Source: CAYYWP01 sp050176585 (GTDB lineage: Bacteria; Desulfobacterota; Binatia; HRBIN30; CADEER01). From it: a stretch of DNA of 64,000 bases. This document shows, piece by piece, positions 16,343 to 26,115 of this stretch (positions are counted from its first letter, which is position 1; each line of letters begins with the position of its first letter). A program made the position numbers and the translations under genes. The stretch is from assembly GCA_050176585.1 (NCBI GenBank), contig JBFXHX010000019.1:1-64000 (forward strand). Reading direction: 5' to 3'. The notes below the pieces were generated by a model. That model was not told where the DNA came from. It was given only the letters and a program-made list of their open reading frames with translations, and did not search any database.

Positions 16343-16669
16343 GTGGGTAACGTGCTGGAAGTCAGCGACCAGAGTTTCGAACAAGAAGTGCTGAAGTGCA
16401 CGACGCCGGTCCTGATCGACTTCTGGGCTCCGTGGTGTGGCCCGTGCAAAGCGATCGCGCCTGTGGTCGAGGAGTTGGCGGTCTCATATGCCGGCCGTCT
16501 CAAAGTCGTGAAGATGAACGTCGATGACAACCCGCAGACGCCGGGGCGCTACGGCGTGCGCGGCATTCCGAACCTGATCCTCTTCAAAGGTGGCCAGGTC
16601 GCGAATCAGATCGTGGGCGCGGTGCCGAAAGCCAACCTGGTGACGGCAATTGACGAAGCGATCACCTGA
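16343..16669 (+). CDS. trxA: Thioredoxin
   Basis: General cytoplasmic disulfide reductase, 108 residues. Active site FWAPWCGPCKAIAP, cis-Pro in GIPNLILFKGG, and the DFWAPW and VDDNP landmarks are intact. GTG start with a strong AGGAGAAGG ribosome-binding site. It converges with rodA, whose stop is about 55 bp away. Unlike arsC, both redox positions are ordinary Cys codons. Confidence 0.96.
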   Translation: MGNVLEVSDQSFEQEVLKCTTPVLIDFWAPWCGPCKAIAPVVEELAVSYAGRLKVVKMNVDDNPQTPGRYGVRGIPNLILFKGGQVANQIVGAVPKANLVTAIDEAIT

Positions 16670-16723
16670 ACGTCGCGTCGGGACCCCGGGCCGGCCCTGA
16701 GCGGCGGCCCCCTGCCCCGGTCT

Positions 16724-17827
16724 CTAGTACGCGTACCGGCGCATGCTCACATTCATCATCAGCCCGATGGACGTGAACAGCGCCAGAATGGACGATCCGC
16801 CGTAGCTGAAGAACGGCAGGGTGATGCCCACCACGGGCAGTGCTCCACTGGTCATCCCAATATTGATCACGACTTGCCAGAAGATCGTCCCCGTGAGGCC
16901 CGCGGCCAGCAACGCGCCGAGGTTGTCGCGCGCGCGGCTGGCGATGTAGGCGCCGCGCAGGATCAGCGCCAGGTAGAGCAGCAGCAGGCCGATCGCGCCG
17001 AGAAATCCCCACTCCTCGGCGTACACCGAAAAGATGAAATCGGTGTGCTGCTCGGGGAGGAAGCTCAGTTTGTTCTGGGTGCCGTTCAGGTAGCCCTTGC
17101 CGTGCACCTGGCCGGAGCCGATTGCGATCTGCGACTGCAGGACGTGATACCCGGTCCCGAGCGGGTCCTTTGCGGGGTCCATGAAGCTCACCAAGCGGTT
17201 CCGCTGGTAGGGCTTCAGATGATGGTATGCATAGGGGAGCAACGGCCCGATCACCAGCGCGGTCACGAGCAGCAGCCGACCGGGTAGCCCGGCGACCATC
17301 AGGACCGTGAACGCCCCGAGGCAGAGCGCCACGGCCGTTCCCAGGTCGGGCTGCTTCAGGATCAGCAGCGACGGCACCGCGATCAGCACCAGCGGGCCGA
17401 TCAATCGGCGCAGCGGCAAGCGACTCTCTCCGGCCCAGCGGTGCAACACGTGGGCGAGGACGAGCACGACTCCGACCTTCATGAACTCCGATGGTTGGAC
17501 GGTAAACGAGCCGGCGCCGAGCCAGCGCCGCGCGCCGCCGCCGCTCACCCCGACCACCAGCACGAGCGCGAGCGCCGCAACGAGCACGCCGTAGAGCGCA
17601 ATCGCATAGCGGCTCAGCATCCGATAATCCACGCTGACCGCGATCACGAGGAGCACCAGACCGAGCCCGACGGAGGTTGCCTGCCGAACGACGAACGCAG
17701 TGAGCATGCGGTCGCCGCGAAAGGTGGCACTGCAGATGGTCAGCAAGCCGGCCGCGGTGACCAAGAGTGCGAGCAGCAGCAGCGGCCATTCGATGTGGGC
17801 CAGCAGTCGGCGGTCAATTCTGAGCAA
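16724..17827 (-). CDS. rodA: Rod-shape peptidoglycan polymerase RodA
   Basis: SEDS-family glycosyltransferase that polymerises lipid II in the elongasome with PBP2. 367 residues with about ten membrane helices. SEDS landmarks include GARRWLGAGSFTVQPSEFMK, KQPDLGTAV (catalytic Asp region), SGQVHGKGYLNGTQNKLSFLPEQHTDFIFSV and PFFSYGGSSI. TTG 17827 is used: it overlaps the end of mrdA by 14 bp and gives the expected N-terminus. The longer open frame lies inside mrdA and is not coding. Confidence 0.95.
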   Translation of the reverse strand: MLRIDRRLLAHIEWPLLLLALLVTAAGLLTICSATFRGDRMLTAFVVRQATSVGLGLVLLVIAVSVDYRMLSRYAIALYGVLVAALALVLVVGVSGGGARRWLGAGSFTVQPSEFMKVGVVLVLAHVLHRWAGESRLPLRRLIGPLVLIAVPSLLILKQPDLGTAVALCLGAFTVLMVAGLPGRLLLVTALVIGPLLPYAYHHLKPYQRNRLVSFMDPAKDPLGTGYHVLQSQIAIGSGQVHGKGYLNGTQNKLSFLPEQHTDFIFSVYAEEWGFLGAIGLLLLYLALILRGAYIASRARDNLGALLAAGLTGTIFWQVVINIGMTSGALPVVGITLPFFSYGGSSILALFTSIGLMMNVSMRRYAY

Positions 17828-19652
17828 CGCGCGTCCCCTCCTGCTGGGCTTGGAGGTAGAAGAAGGCTTCCAGCACATCGCGCGTGATCGGCGCCGCGAC
17901 GGCCCCGCCGCCTCCGTCCGCGTGCTCGACCAGCGTCGCCACCGCGATCTTCGGCTCCTCGATCGGTGCAAAGGCGATGAACCACGCGTGGTCCCGCTCG
18001 TTCCACGCCATCTCGTGCGCCTTGCGCCGCGTGCTGCCGATCCGCACGACCTGCGACGTACCGGTCTTGCCAGCGACCTCGATGTCGCGCAACTTCGCCT
18101 TGCTACCGGTCCCACGCGACACGACGTCAGCCATCGCGTCCTGCACCTGCCGCAGCACCGTCTCGCGCACCCGCAGCGTCGAGACTGCCTCGGGCGGAAT
18201 TTCGCGCACGACGGAACCGTCGTTGTCCTCGATGCGCTGCACAATGCGCGGGCGATACCGCACGCCGACGGCGATGGTCGCCGCCGCCTGTGCCATCTGC
18301 AGCGGCGTGGCGGTCACCGCCCCCTGGCCGATCGCGACCGACAGCGTCTCGCCCTTGTGCCAGGGCTGCTTGAATCGGCGCTTCTTCCACTCGCTGTCGG
18401 GCATCAGACCGCCGCGCTCTCCGCTCAGCGCGATGCCGGTCGGCGCGCCGAGGCCGAAGGCGTGCGCGTAGCGGGCGATCGTGTCCACGCCGAGGCGCGA
18501 GCCGACCTGATAGAAGAACACGTCGCACGATCCGACCAACGCGTCGTGCACGTTCACGGAGCCGTGTCCGCCCTTGCGCCAGCAACGAAACGTATGGTTG
18601 CCGAATCGCAGGTGCCCGGGGCAGTGCAGGCGGGTGAACGGATTGATGATCCCCTCCTCCAATGCCGCGGCGGCCACGATGATCTTGAAAGTCGAGCCGG
18701 GCGGGTATTGCCCGTGCGTCGCGCGTGCGTTCAGCGGATGCCGGGGGTGCTCGGTGAGCGCCCGCCAGCGCTCGGCATTCATGCCGCGGGTGAACTCGTT
18801 CGGATCGAATGAAGGTTGGCTGACCATCGCCAGCACGTCGCCGTTGCGCGGGTCGAGCGCGACCACGGCGCCGACCCGATCTTCCATCGCCTGTTCGGCG
18901 GCCCGCTGCAGCTCGAGGTCCACCGACAATACGAGCGTGCGCCCGGGCTCCGCCTCCGCTTCGTCGAGCACGCGCAGCTCACGGCCGAGCGCGTCGACCT
19001 CGATTTGCTGCCCGCCCTCCACCCCGCGCAGGTCGGCCTCCCATGCCCGTTCCAGGCCGGATTTGCCGATCAGGTCTCCCGGGCGATAGCGCTGGCTGCG
19101 CTCGACCTCGGCGGACGTGACCTCGCCCACGTAGCCGAGCACGTGCGCGAGCGTCCGCCCGTGCGGATAGCTGCGGCTGGGGGTTACGCGGAGGCTCACG
19201 CCGGGGAGCTCCAGCTGATGGGTCTCGATCGCCGCCACCTCGTCGTAATCCAGGCCGCGTTTGACCAGCACTTCCTGGAACGGTGGGCGGCCCGCGGCGC
19301 GATCGAGGACCGCCTGGGTCTCGCCCGCGCTCTGATGCAGAAACTGCGCGAGCGTCTCGACCACGTTCGGCAGATCGCGCGCATCTTCCGGCACCAGCAC
19401 GGCGTCGAATGAGGCCTGGCTGTCGATCAGCACCTTTCCGGTGCGATCGAGCACCCGCCCGCGCGTCGCCGGCACGCGGCGCAGCCGGATGCGGTTGTTC
19501 TCCGAGAGCGCCGCCATCTGCTCGCCGTGGAGCACCTGCAGCGTCCACAGATGCCCGGCGAGGAGCAACACCGCGGCGATGACGAGGGCGACGCACATGG
19601 CGATGCGCCGTCGGACCGCTGGCGACGCCTCATAGGCGCCGAACATCGGCAT
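17814..19652 (-). CDS. mrdA: Penicillin-binding protein 2 (transpeptidase)
   Basis: Elongasome D,D-transpeptidase, 612 residues. An N-terminal membrane anchor (VALVIAAVLLLAGHLWTLQV) precedes the dimerisation/pedestal domain and the transpeptidase domain. Catalytic Ser in PPGSTFK, second motif SCD, third motif KTGTS. The SCD motif contains Cys and is followed by VFFYQVG, as in most PBP2 proteins. Start ATG shares a base with the mreD stop (TGATG). Confidence 0.96.
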   Translation of the reverse strand: MPMFGAYEASPAVRRRIAMCVALVIAAVLLLAGHLWTLQVLHGEQMAALSENNRIRLRRVPATRGRVLDRTGKVLIDSQASFDAVLVPEDARDLPNVVETLAQFLHQSAGETQAVLDRAAGRPPFQEVLVKRGLDYDEVAAIETHQLELPGVSLRVTPSRSYPHGRTLAHVLGYVGEVTSAEVERSQRYRPGDLIGKSGLERAWEADLRGVEGGQQIEVDALGRELRVLDEAEAEPGRTLVLSVDLELQRAAEQAMEDRVGAVVALDPRNGDVLAMVSQPSFDPNEFTRGMNAERWRALTEHPRHPLNARATHGQYPPGSTFKIIVAAAALEEGIINPFTRLHCPGHLRFGNHTFRCWRKGGHGSVNVHDALVGSCDVFFYQVGSRLGVDTIARYAHAFGLGAPTGIALSGERGGLMPDSEWKKRRFKQPWHKGETLSVAIGQGAVTATPLQMAQAAATIAVGVRYRPRIVQRIEDNDGSVVREIPPEAVSTLRVRETVLRQVQDAMADVVSRGTGSKAKLRDIEVAGKTGTSQVVRIGSTRRKAHEMAWNERDHAWFIAFAPIEEPKIAVATLVEHADGGGGAVAAPITRDVLEAFFYLQAQQEGTRVAQN

Positions 19653-20152
19653 CAGGGCACCTCGCGCGCCTCGCGGAGTTGGGCACCGTCGAGCAGCGCG
19701 AAGATCGGCGGCGCGACCAACGCGGCCAGCGCAGCGGTGGCCAGCGAGCGCGCGAGCGCCGGCCCCCACGCGGCGTCGAACGCCCCGAAGGCAAACGATA
19801 CGGTCAGCACCGCGGTCGCCTTTACCAATGCGGCCAAGAACACCAACACGACCTTGGAGAACACGTTGTCCACCCACAAACGCCGGCAGGTCAAGTAGAC
19901 GAGCGTGTAGACCACGACCATGGCGAATGCGTTGAGCCCCGCGGCGCCGCCCGACACCGCGTCCTGCAGATACCCGAGCGCGAACGCCCCAAGCGCGCCG
20001 CCCACGGTGTGGCGGCGCAGCCCGAGGAAGACGCACAGCACCAGTAGCACATCGGGCGAAACCTGCAGACTCGTCGGGAGCGCGTGCAGGAGGGTCGTCT
20101 CCAGCAGGATACCGAACCCCGCGATGAGGCCGATCACGGCAAGCGCGCGCAT
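19652..20152 (-). CDS. mreD: Rod shape-determining protein MreD
   Basis: Integral membrane component of the elongasome, 166 residues with five or six hydrophobic helices and the family feature GYLQDAVSGGAAGLNAF. Its place between mreC and mrdA supports the call. It is separated from mreC by about 305 bp, unusual for this normally tight operon; that spacer holds a pair of alternative hairpins close to its start. Confidence 0.9.
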   Translation of the reverse strand: MRALAVIGLIAGFGILLETTLLHALPTSLQVSPDVLLVLCVFLGLRRHTVGGALGAFALGYLQDAVSGGAAGLNAFAMVVVYTLVYLTCRRLWVDNVFSKVVLVFLAALVKATAVLTVSFAFGAFDAAWGPALARSLATAALAALVAPPIFALLDGAQLREAREVP

Positions 20153-20457
20153 CTCGCTCGAAAAGATGCCACGTCACACCGCTCTACGGGAGCGGTGCGC
20201 AGAACGCACCGCAGTTGCGCGGGCGACAGACCGTGGTGCATTGAGCGCCGCGGGCCGGCGCCTCGCTGGCGCGTGTTCATGCTGTTGGCCGTTCGCAATT
20301 ATGTGGTCGCGGTCGCGTGTCCCTGATTCCGTACTGTGCCCGCAATGGCGAACGGCGTTCGGCCGGACGGCCTTCCCCCCGAAGCCCCTGTGTTCTGCAA
20401 TGTCCGCGAGCCGGCTGTGCGCACTGCGGCGCCTGTGCGCTCGGGATGCGCTCTCGA
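20153..20457. other. 305-bp spacer between mreC and mreD
   Basis: No open frame here resembles a protein. The part nearest mreD carries two alternative hairpins, described separately. The middle is an AT-richer patch (GTTCGCAATTATGTGG near 20292-20307) that could hold a promoter, though no clear -35/-10 pair is visible. Confidence 0.5.
20177..20212 (-). promoter_or_regulatory. Two mutually exclusive hairpins in the mreD leader
   Basis: Hairpin A pairs 20177-20184 with 20190-20197 (CACCGCTC/GAGCGGTG, loop of 5). Hairpin B pairs 20192-20199 with 20205-20212 (GCGGTGCG/CGCACCGC, loop of 5). Both stems are perfect 8-bp, and they share 20192-20197, so only one can form at a time. In the mRNA, B forms first and A, nearest the mreD start (24 nt away), can replace it. 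This is attenuator-like geometry; function is inferred. Confidence 0.45.
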
Positions 20458-21303
20458 TCAAAGCTCGGGATCGACTTCGTCCATCAGCGTGGCGGTCGGA
20501 TCCACGAGCAGCACTTCTTCGAGTTGGTTCAGGTCGACGCTCGGCTTCACCACCGCGGCCTGCAAGAGGCCGCGATGGCGGTGGCCGATCTCGATCACCG
20601 AGCCGATGGCGACTCCCTTCGGGAAGACGCCGTCCAGCCCCGAGGTCAGCACCCGATCGCCGATCTGCACGTCGGCATCGCGCATGAGGTAGTTCATGTA
20701 GCACGCGCCGTCCGCGGCGCCCTGGACGACGCCGCGGGCGCGGCTGCGCTGGAGGAGCGCGTCGATGCCGCTGTTCCGATCGGTCAACGCCACGACTTGC
20801 GACACGGTGTGGCTCACGTCGACCACGCGTCCGACGACGCCCTGCGGGGTCAGCACTGCCATCCCGCGGCGCACCCCATCGCGGGCCCCGCGATCGACCG
20901 TCAGCACGCTCGACAATGGCCCGGGGTCGCGCGCGATCACCCGCGCCCCGTACGCGGTCCCCTGCAGGGGCGCACGGAAGTTGAGCAACTCGCGCAGGCG
21001 CTCGTTCTCGAGATCGAGCTCACCGAGGCGCACCAACTGCTGCTCGAGCTCGTCGACCTTCGCGCGCAGGCGTTCGTTGTCGCCGCGCGTGTCCACCAGA
21101 TCGAAATAGCCCGACCACACCCGGCTGGCGCTGCGCCCGAACCAGCTGAAGACGACCTGGAACGGCGCCAGCGCGTCGAGCAGGAACCGCCCGAAGGGAT
21201 CGCGATAGGGTTGCGCGCGGACGCTGACGGAGAGGAGGAGCAGGGAGCAGACGAGCAGGCTGGCCGAGGTGAGTAGGACGCGGTGGCGGCTCAGAAACTC
21301 CAT
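20458..21303 (-). CDS. mreC: Rod shape-determining protein MreC
   Basis: Periplasmic scaffold of the elongasome anchored by one N-terminal helix (LTSASLLVCSLLLLSV). 281 residues: a coiled-coil (NERLRAKVDELEQQLVRL...) about residues 75-110, then the beta-rich MreC core (GARVIARDPGPLSSVLTVDRG ... TPQGVVGRVVDVS). Begins one base after the mreB stop. Confidence 0.95.
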   Translation of the reverse strand: MEFLSRHRVLLTSASLLVCSLLLLSVSVRAQPYRDPFGRFLLDALAPFQVVFSWFGRSASRVWSGYFDLVDTRGDNERLRAKVDELEQQLVRLGELDLENERLRELLNFRAPLQGTAYGARVIARDPGPLSSVLTVDRGARDGVRRGMAVLTPQGVVGRVVDVSHTVSQVVALTDRNSGIDALLQRSRARGVVQGAADGACYMNYLMRDADVQIGDRVLTSGLDGVFPKGVAIGSVIEIGHRHRGLLQAAVVKPSVDLNQLEEVLLVDPTATLMDEVDPEL

Positions 21304-21304
21304 G

Positions 21305-22336
<1,032 letters not shown>

Positions 22337-22423
22337 CCGCCGCCAGCCTCGATTTGCCCGTGATGAGTAAGAGCTGGCGCGTACCAGAATTCCGCCGCGC
22401 GAGCAAGGTTGCAGTCGCGCAAG

Positions 22424-22452
22424 TTGCTTTTGGCGCAAGCGTTCTTTATCGT
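22424..22452 (+). promoter_or_regulatory. Promoter of the PpiD-like gene
   Basis: TTGCTT (22424-22429), 17-nt spacer, TATCGT (22447-22452), with the GTG start 27 nt downstream of the -10 and GGGAG between. It lies in the 143-bp space shared with mreB. Confidence 0.45.
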
Positions 22453-22479
22453 TCTGCGCTTCGCAGGGAGAGCTGAGCA

Positions 22480-24387
22480 GTGCTGGATTCAATGCGCAAG
22501 AACCGCGGCAGCCTCTTCATCAAAGGGGCGCTCGGCTTGATCGGCTTCGTCTTCATCTTCTGGGGCGTCGGGACGATGCGCAGCGATCGCATGCAAATCG
22601 CCGCGCGGGTGAACGACGAGATCATCACGCGCAAGGACTTCGAGCGCGCCTACGAAAATCTCACCAAGTTCTACCAGCAGGTCTCACCCGAGAGCAGCCC
22701 GCCCGCGGACATGCTGCAAGCGCAAGCGATCGAGCAGCTCATCTCGACCGAGCTGTTCCTCCAGGAGGCCGACCGCCTCGGCCTCGAGGTGGACGAATCG
22801 GAGCTGCGCGATTGGATCGCGGCGCGGCCGGAGTTCGAGGTCGACGGCCGCTTCAATAAGGACGCGTATATTGAAGTGCTGCGGCAGAACGGCTTGAAGC
22901 CCTCCGATTACGAGGAGCTGCAGCGCCGCAGCCTGCTGGTCAACAAGCTGCAAACGGTTCTGCGCCAGGGCGTGCAGGTCAGCCCCCAGGAAGCGAAGGA
23001 CCGCTTCCGGTTCGACAACGAGCGGTTGAATCTGAGCTTTGTGCGCGTGCCCGCCTCCAAGTTCGTCGACCAGGTGACGCTCAGCGACGCCGACCTCCAA
23101 ACCTATTACGCCGAGAACATGGAGCAGTATCGCGAGCCGGAGCGGGTGCGCGTGCAGGTGCTCGAGTTCCGGCCGCAGGACTTCGCCGCGCGGGTCACGC
23201 CGAGCGACGCGGATGTGCAGACGTACTACGACGCACACCTCGAGGAGTACACCAAGCCCGAGGAGGTGCGCGCGCGGCACATCATGATTCGCGTAGCCCC
23301 GACCGCGGGCGAGGCCGAGAAAGCCGCGGCGCGCCAGCAGATCGAAGGCCTGCTCGCGCAGGCCAAGGGCGGCGCCGATTTTAGCACCTTGGCGAAGGAG
23401 CACTCACAGGATCCGAGCGCCGAGAACGGCGGTGACCTCGGCCGGTTCGGCCGCGGCGCGCTGGATCCCACGTTCGAGGCCGCCGCCTTCGCGCTCGAGC
23501 CCGGGCAGATCAGCGACGTCGTCGAGACGGAGTCGGGGCTGCACATCATCAAGTTGGAGGAGAAGACCGCCGCTCACCAGGAGCCGCTCGAAGCCGTGAA
23601 ACCGGCGATCATCGAGATGCTCAAGACCCAGCAGGCCCGGCAACTGGCGCTGCACCGCGTCGAGGCCGCGCACGAGCGCTTACTCGACGGTGAGACGCTC
23701 GAGAAGGTGGCGGCCGACGAGGGCCTCACGGTCCAAACGCCGCCGCCCTTTGCCGAGCAGGAGCCAATCGCCGGGATGGGTGACCGGCCGGAGGTGGTGA
23801 AGCAGGCCTTCGATACCGAGCCGGGCCAGGTGAGCGAAATCGCCTCTGATGCGAACGGCTATGCGATCGTGAGCGTAGTCGAGCGCCTGCCGTCCGGGCT
23901 GCCGACACTCGAGCAGGTGCGCGGGAACGTCGAGACAGACCTCCGAACCAAGAAGGCCGCCGAGCTCGCGAAACAGCGCGCGGCCGAGATGTTGGCCGAG
24001 GTGAAGGAGAAGACGACTCTCGACGCCGTCGCCGAGCAGCAGGGCCTCAAGGTCGAACGCAGCGAAAATGTCGGCCGACTCGGGAACTACCTGCCTGGGC
24101 TGGGCATGGCGCCGGCGCTGAAGGATGCCGCCTTCGCGCTGACGCCCGAAGCACCAGTGGCGCCACAGGTCTACGACGTGAACGGCGACGCGGTCATCGC
24201 TGTGCTGGCCGACCGGACGCCGCCGGATGACTCCCGATTCGAAGGAGAGAAGGCGGCCGTGGAGAATCGCCTGCGGTCGCAGGCGGAGGCGGCGGTCATC
24301 CAGAAGTTCCTGGAACAGCTGAGGGCCGACGCGCGGATCGAGTACGGGCAGGCGCTCGCGGCCGCCCAGGGCGGCACCCCGTCGTAG
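22480..24387 (+). CDS. PpiD/SurA-like periplasmic peptidyl-prolyl isomerase
   Basis: Membrane-anchored foldase for exported proteins, 635 residues. One N-terminal helix (IKGALGLIGFVFIFWGVG), then a SurA_N_3-type domain (VNDEIITRKDFERAYENL...), a parvulin domain about residues 260-365 (VRARHIMIRVAPT ... GGDLGRFGRGALDPTFEAAAFAL ... LHIIKLEEK), and a second divergent parvulin-like half towards the C-terminus. Overall order matches PpiD. The GTG start has GGGAG nine bases upstream; ATG 22492 is the alternative. Confidence 0.9.
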   Translation: MLDSMRKNRGSLFIKGALGLIGFVFIFWGVGTMRSDRMQIAARVNDEIITRKDFERAYENLTKFYQQVSPESSPPADMLQAQAIEQLISTELFLQEADRLGLEVDESELRDWIAARPEFEVDGRFNKDAYIEVLRQNGLKPSDYEELQRRSLLVNKLQTVLRQGVQVSPQEAKDRFRFDNERLNLSFVRVPASKFVDQVTLSDADLQTYYAENMEQYREPERVRVQVLEFRPQDFAARVTPSDADVQTYYDAHLEEYTKPEEVRARHIMIRVAPTAGEAEKAAARQQIEGLLAQAKGGADFSTLAKEHSQDPSAENGGDLGRFGRGALDPTFEAAAFALEPGQISDVVETESGLHIIKLEEKTAAHQEPLEAVKPAIIEMLKTQQARQLALHRVEAAHERLLDGETLEKVAADEGLTVQTPPPFAEQEPIAGMGDRPEVVKQAFDTEPGQVSEIASDANGYAIVSVVERLPSGLPTLEQVRGNVETDLRTKKAAELAKQRAAEMLAEVKEKTTLDAVAEQQGLKVERSENVGRLGNYLPGLGMAPALKDAAFALTPEAPVAPQVYDVNGDAVIAVLADRTPPDDSRFEGEKAAVENRLRSQAEAAVIQKFLEQLRADARIEYGQALAAAQGGTPS

Positions 24388-24402
24388 CCGCCGGCGCGCC
24401 CC

Positions 24403-24579
24403 GTGGCCCCCGATCGACCCTCCACCGGACTGTGCGCCACCTGCCGTCACGGACAGCTGATTCACAACCGCCGCGGCTCGAGCTTCCTGCTCTGCCGGCG
24501 GGCCGCTGACGACCCCCGCTTCGCCCGCTATCCCCGGCTGCCGGTCCTGCAGTGCGCCGGCTACGAAGATAGGGGTTAA
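24403..24579 (+). CDS. Small four-Cys protein (58 aa)
   Basis: GTG start. The protein contains CATCRHGQLIHNRRGSSF, then LLCRRAADDPRFARYP and LPVLQCAGYE. The C-x2-C ... C ... C spacing with a conserved-looking His is that of a small zinc- or metal-binding peptide, and I recall similar short proteins in related high-GC genomes. It follows the PpiD-like gene by 15 bp on the same strand and may be co-transcribed. No function is known to me. Confidence 0.65.
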   Translation: MAPDRPSTGLCATCRHGQLIHNRRGSSFLLCRRAADDPRFARYPRLPVLQCAGYEDRG

Positions 24580-24588
24580 GGCGTTACT

Positions 24589-24617
24589 GGGTTAGGGTTG
24601 GGGCGCTAGGGTTCGGG
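24589..24617 (+). other. G-quadruplex-type motif upstream of the MATE gene
   Basis: Five G-runs in 29 bases: GGG-TTA-GGG-TT-GGGG-CGCTA-GGG-TTC-GGG, meeting the G3+N1-7 rule, with TAGGGTT occurring twice. It lies between the four-Cys gene and the MATE gene, on the coding strand of both. Whether it forms in RNA or DNA is not known. Confidence 0.5.
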
Positions 24618-24747
24618 CGCGCGAACAAGTGTGGGGCAGTTGAAGGCTGGCGCAACGGACCGGCGGGTTCACTGTTCGGAACGGGTCTAGTGCCGGTCCG
24701 GCTGGGCGCTCCCCAGCCCCCCTAATCCCGCAACCCCTGAACGCTCT

Positions 24748-26061
24748 ATGCTAGCCCAGCCGCCCCTGCGCACCATCATCAGCCTGGCCGCGCCGACCAC
24801 GGCGGTCATGCTGATGGCCGCCGGCGTCAACGTCCTGCAGACGTACTTCGTCAGCCGCCTCGGCGACGAGGCGATCGCCGCCCTCGCGCTCGTGTTCCCG
24901 ATCGCGCTGGTCCTGTTCACCGTGCTCTCCAACGGGTTGGCGGCCGGCGTCTCGGCCGCGATTGCGAGGGCGCTCGGCGGCGGCCGCACGCATCACGCGC
25001 GCGAGCTCGCGGAACAGGCACTGACTTTGACCGTGCTTTTAGCCCTGGCCGGCACGCTGCTCAGCGAGCTCGGCTGCGAGGCGATCCTGCGCGCGATGGG
25101 CGGGCGCGGAACGGTGCTCGCGCAGGCAGTCGGTTTGGGCCGCATCCTGTTCGGCGGGCTGCTGATCATGCTCGTGGTCGGCACCATCGACGGCATCCTG
25201 CGCGCGGGCGGCAATGTCCGCGTCGCCGCACTCGGAGCCGCGATCTCGATGATCCTGCAGGTGGCGTTCACCCCATTGCTCATGTTCCGCGCCGGCTTCG
25301 GGCTGAATGGTGCCCCGCTGGCGATGCTCGGCGGCCAGCTCGTCGGACTGATCCCCCGCGCGGTGTGTTTGTTCGGCGGCTACGCTCCCCTGCGACCCAG
25401 CCTGACGTTGCCGCGGCTGCGCAGCCAGCCCACCGCCGAAATCCTGCGTGTCGCCTTGCCCGCTGCGCTCACCGGCGGGCTCAGTTACCTCGGCTTGATC
25501 GTCCTCACCGGAGTCCTGGCCCGCTATGGCGACGACTATCTCGCCGCGTACGGCCTCGGCACGCGGCTCGATTTCCTCATCTTCTCCCTGGGCCTAGGTA
25601 TCTCGACCGCCGCGCTCACGCTGGTGGGCATGGCCGCCGGCGCGGGGCGGCCCGAGCTGATCGAGCGGTACGTGCTCCAGTGCTCGCTCCTCGCCGTCGC
25701 CGTCTCCGCCCCGCCGGCGCTGCTGGTCACATGGCAGCCGTCGCTCTGGCTCGGGCTGTTCACCGACTCGGCGGACATCCACCGCATTGGCGCCAGCTAT
25801 TTCCGCCTGGTCGCACCGTCATACATGTTCGGCTGCGTGAGCATCGTCATCGCCGCCGCTTTTCAGGGCCTGCGGCGCGCGGCGGTGCCGATGACGGTGA
25901 TCGGCGTCCGCGCCTTGTGCGTGATCGCGCTCGCGCTGTTTCTGAGCCGCCGTTTCCAGGTGCGCGCGGATCTCATCTTCGCCCTGATCGGCGGTGGCTA
26001 CATCGCCGCGTGCGCCGTTTTGATCTACCTGTTTCGCGCCGCCATGCGCGCCCGCGCGTGA
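24748..26061 (+). CDS. MATE-family multidrug/Na+ efflux transporter
   Basis: Twelve-helix inner-membrane exporter that would swap a toxic compound for Na+ or H+. 437 residues, in two MatE halves: the first starts ISLAAPTTAVMLMAAGVNVLQTYFVSRLG, the second around ILRVALPAALTGGLSYLGLIVL. Family-typical elements include DGILRAGGNVRVAA and AFQGLRRAAVPM. The start is the first ATG that gives the short N-terminus; there is no strong ribosome-binding site. Confidence 0.9.
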   Translation: MLAQPPLRTIISLAAPTTAVMLMAAGVNVLQTYFVSRLGDEAIAALALVFPIALVLFTVLSNGLAAGVSAAIARALGGGRTHHARELAEQALTLTVLLALAGTLLSELGCEAILRAMGGRGTVLAQAVGLGRILFGGLLIMLVVGTIDGILRAGGNVRVAALGAAISMILQVAFTPLLMFRAGFGLNGAPLAMLGGQLVGLIPRAVCLFGGYAPLRPSLTLPRLRSQPTAEILRVALPAALTGGLSYLGLIVLTGVLARYGDDYLAAYGLGTRLDFLIFSLGLGISTAALTLVGMAAGAGRPELIERYVLQCSLLAVAVSAPPALLVTWQPSLWLGLFTDSADIHRIGASYFRLVAPSYMFGCVSIVIAAAFQGLRRAAVPMTVIGVRALCVIALALFLSRRFQVRADLIFALIGGGYIAACAVLIYLFRAAMRARA

Positions 26062-26115
26062 TCATCCCCGGCGCCGCGCCGGCGCACTGTCATCGCGCCG
26101 GGAGCTCGGTGCGGA

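Noticed and set aside
16132..16350. 72-aa open frame upstream of thioredoxin
   Set aside because: Arg/Pro-rich shadow-like composition, no ribosome-binding site, and it overlaps the trxA promoter and start.
16670..16723. Terminator between trxA and rodA
   Set aside because: GC-rich with only short 5-bp pairings; no convincing stem.
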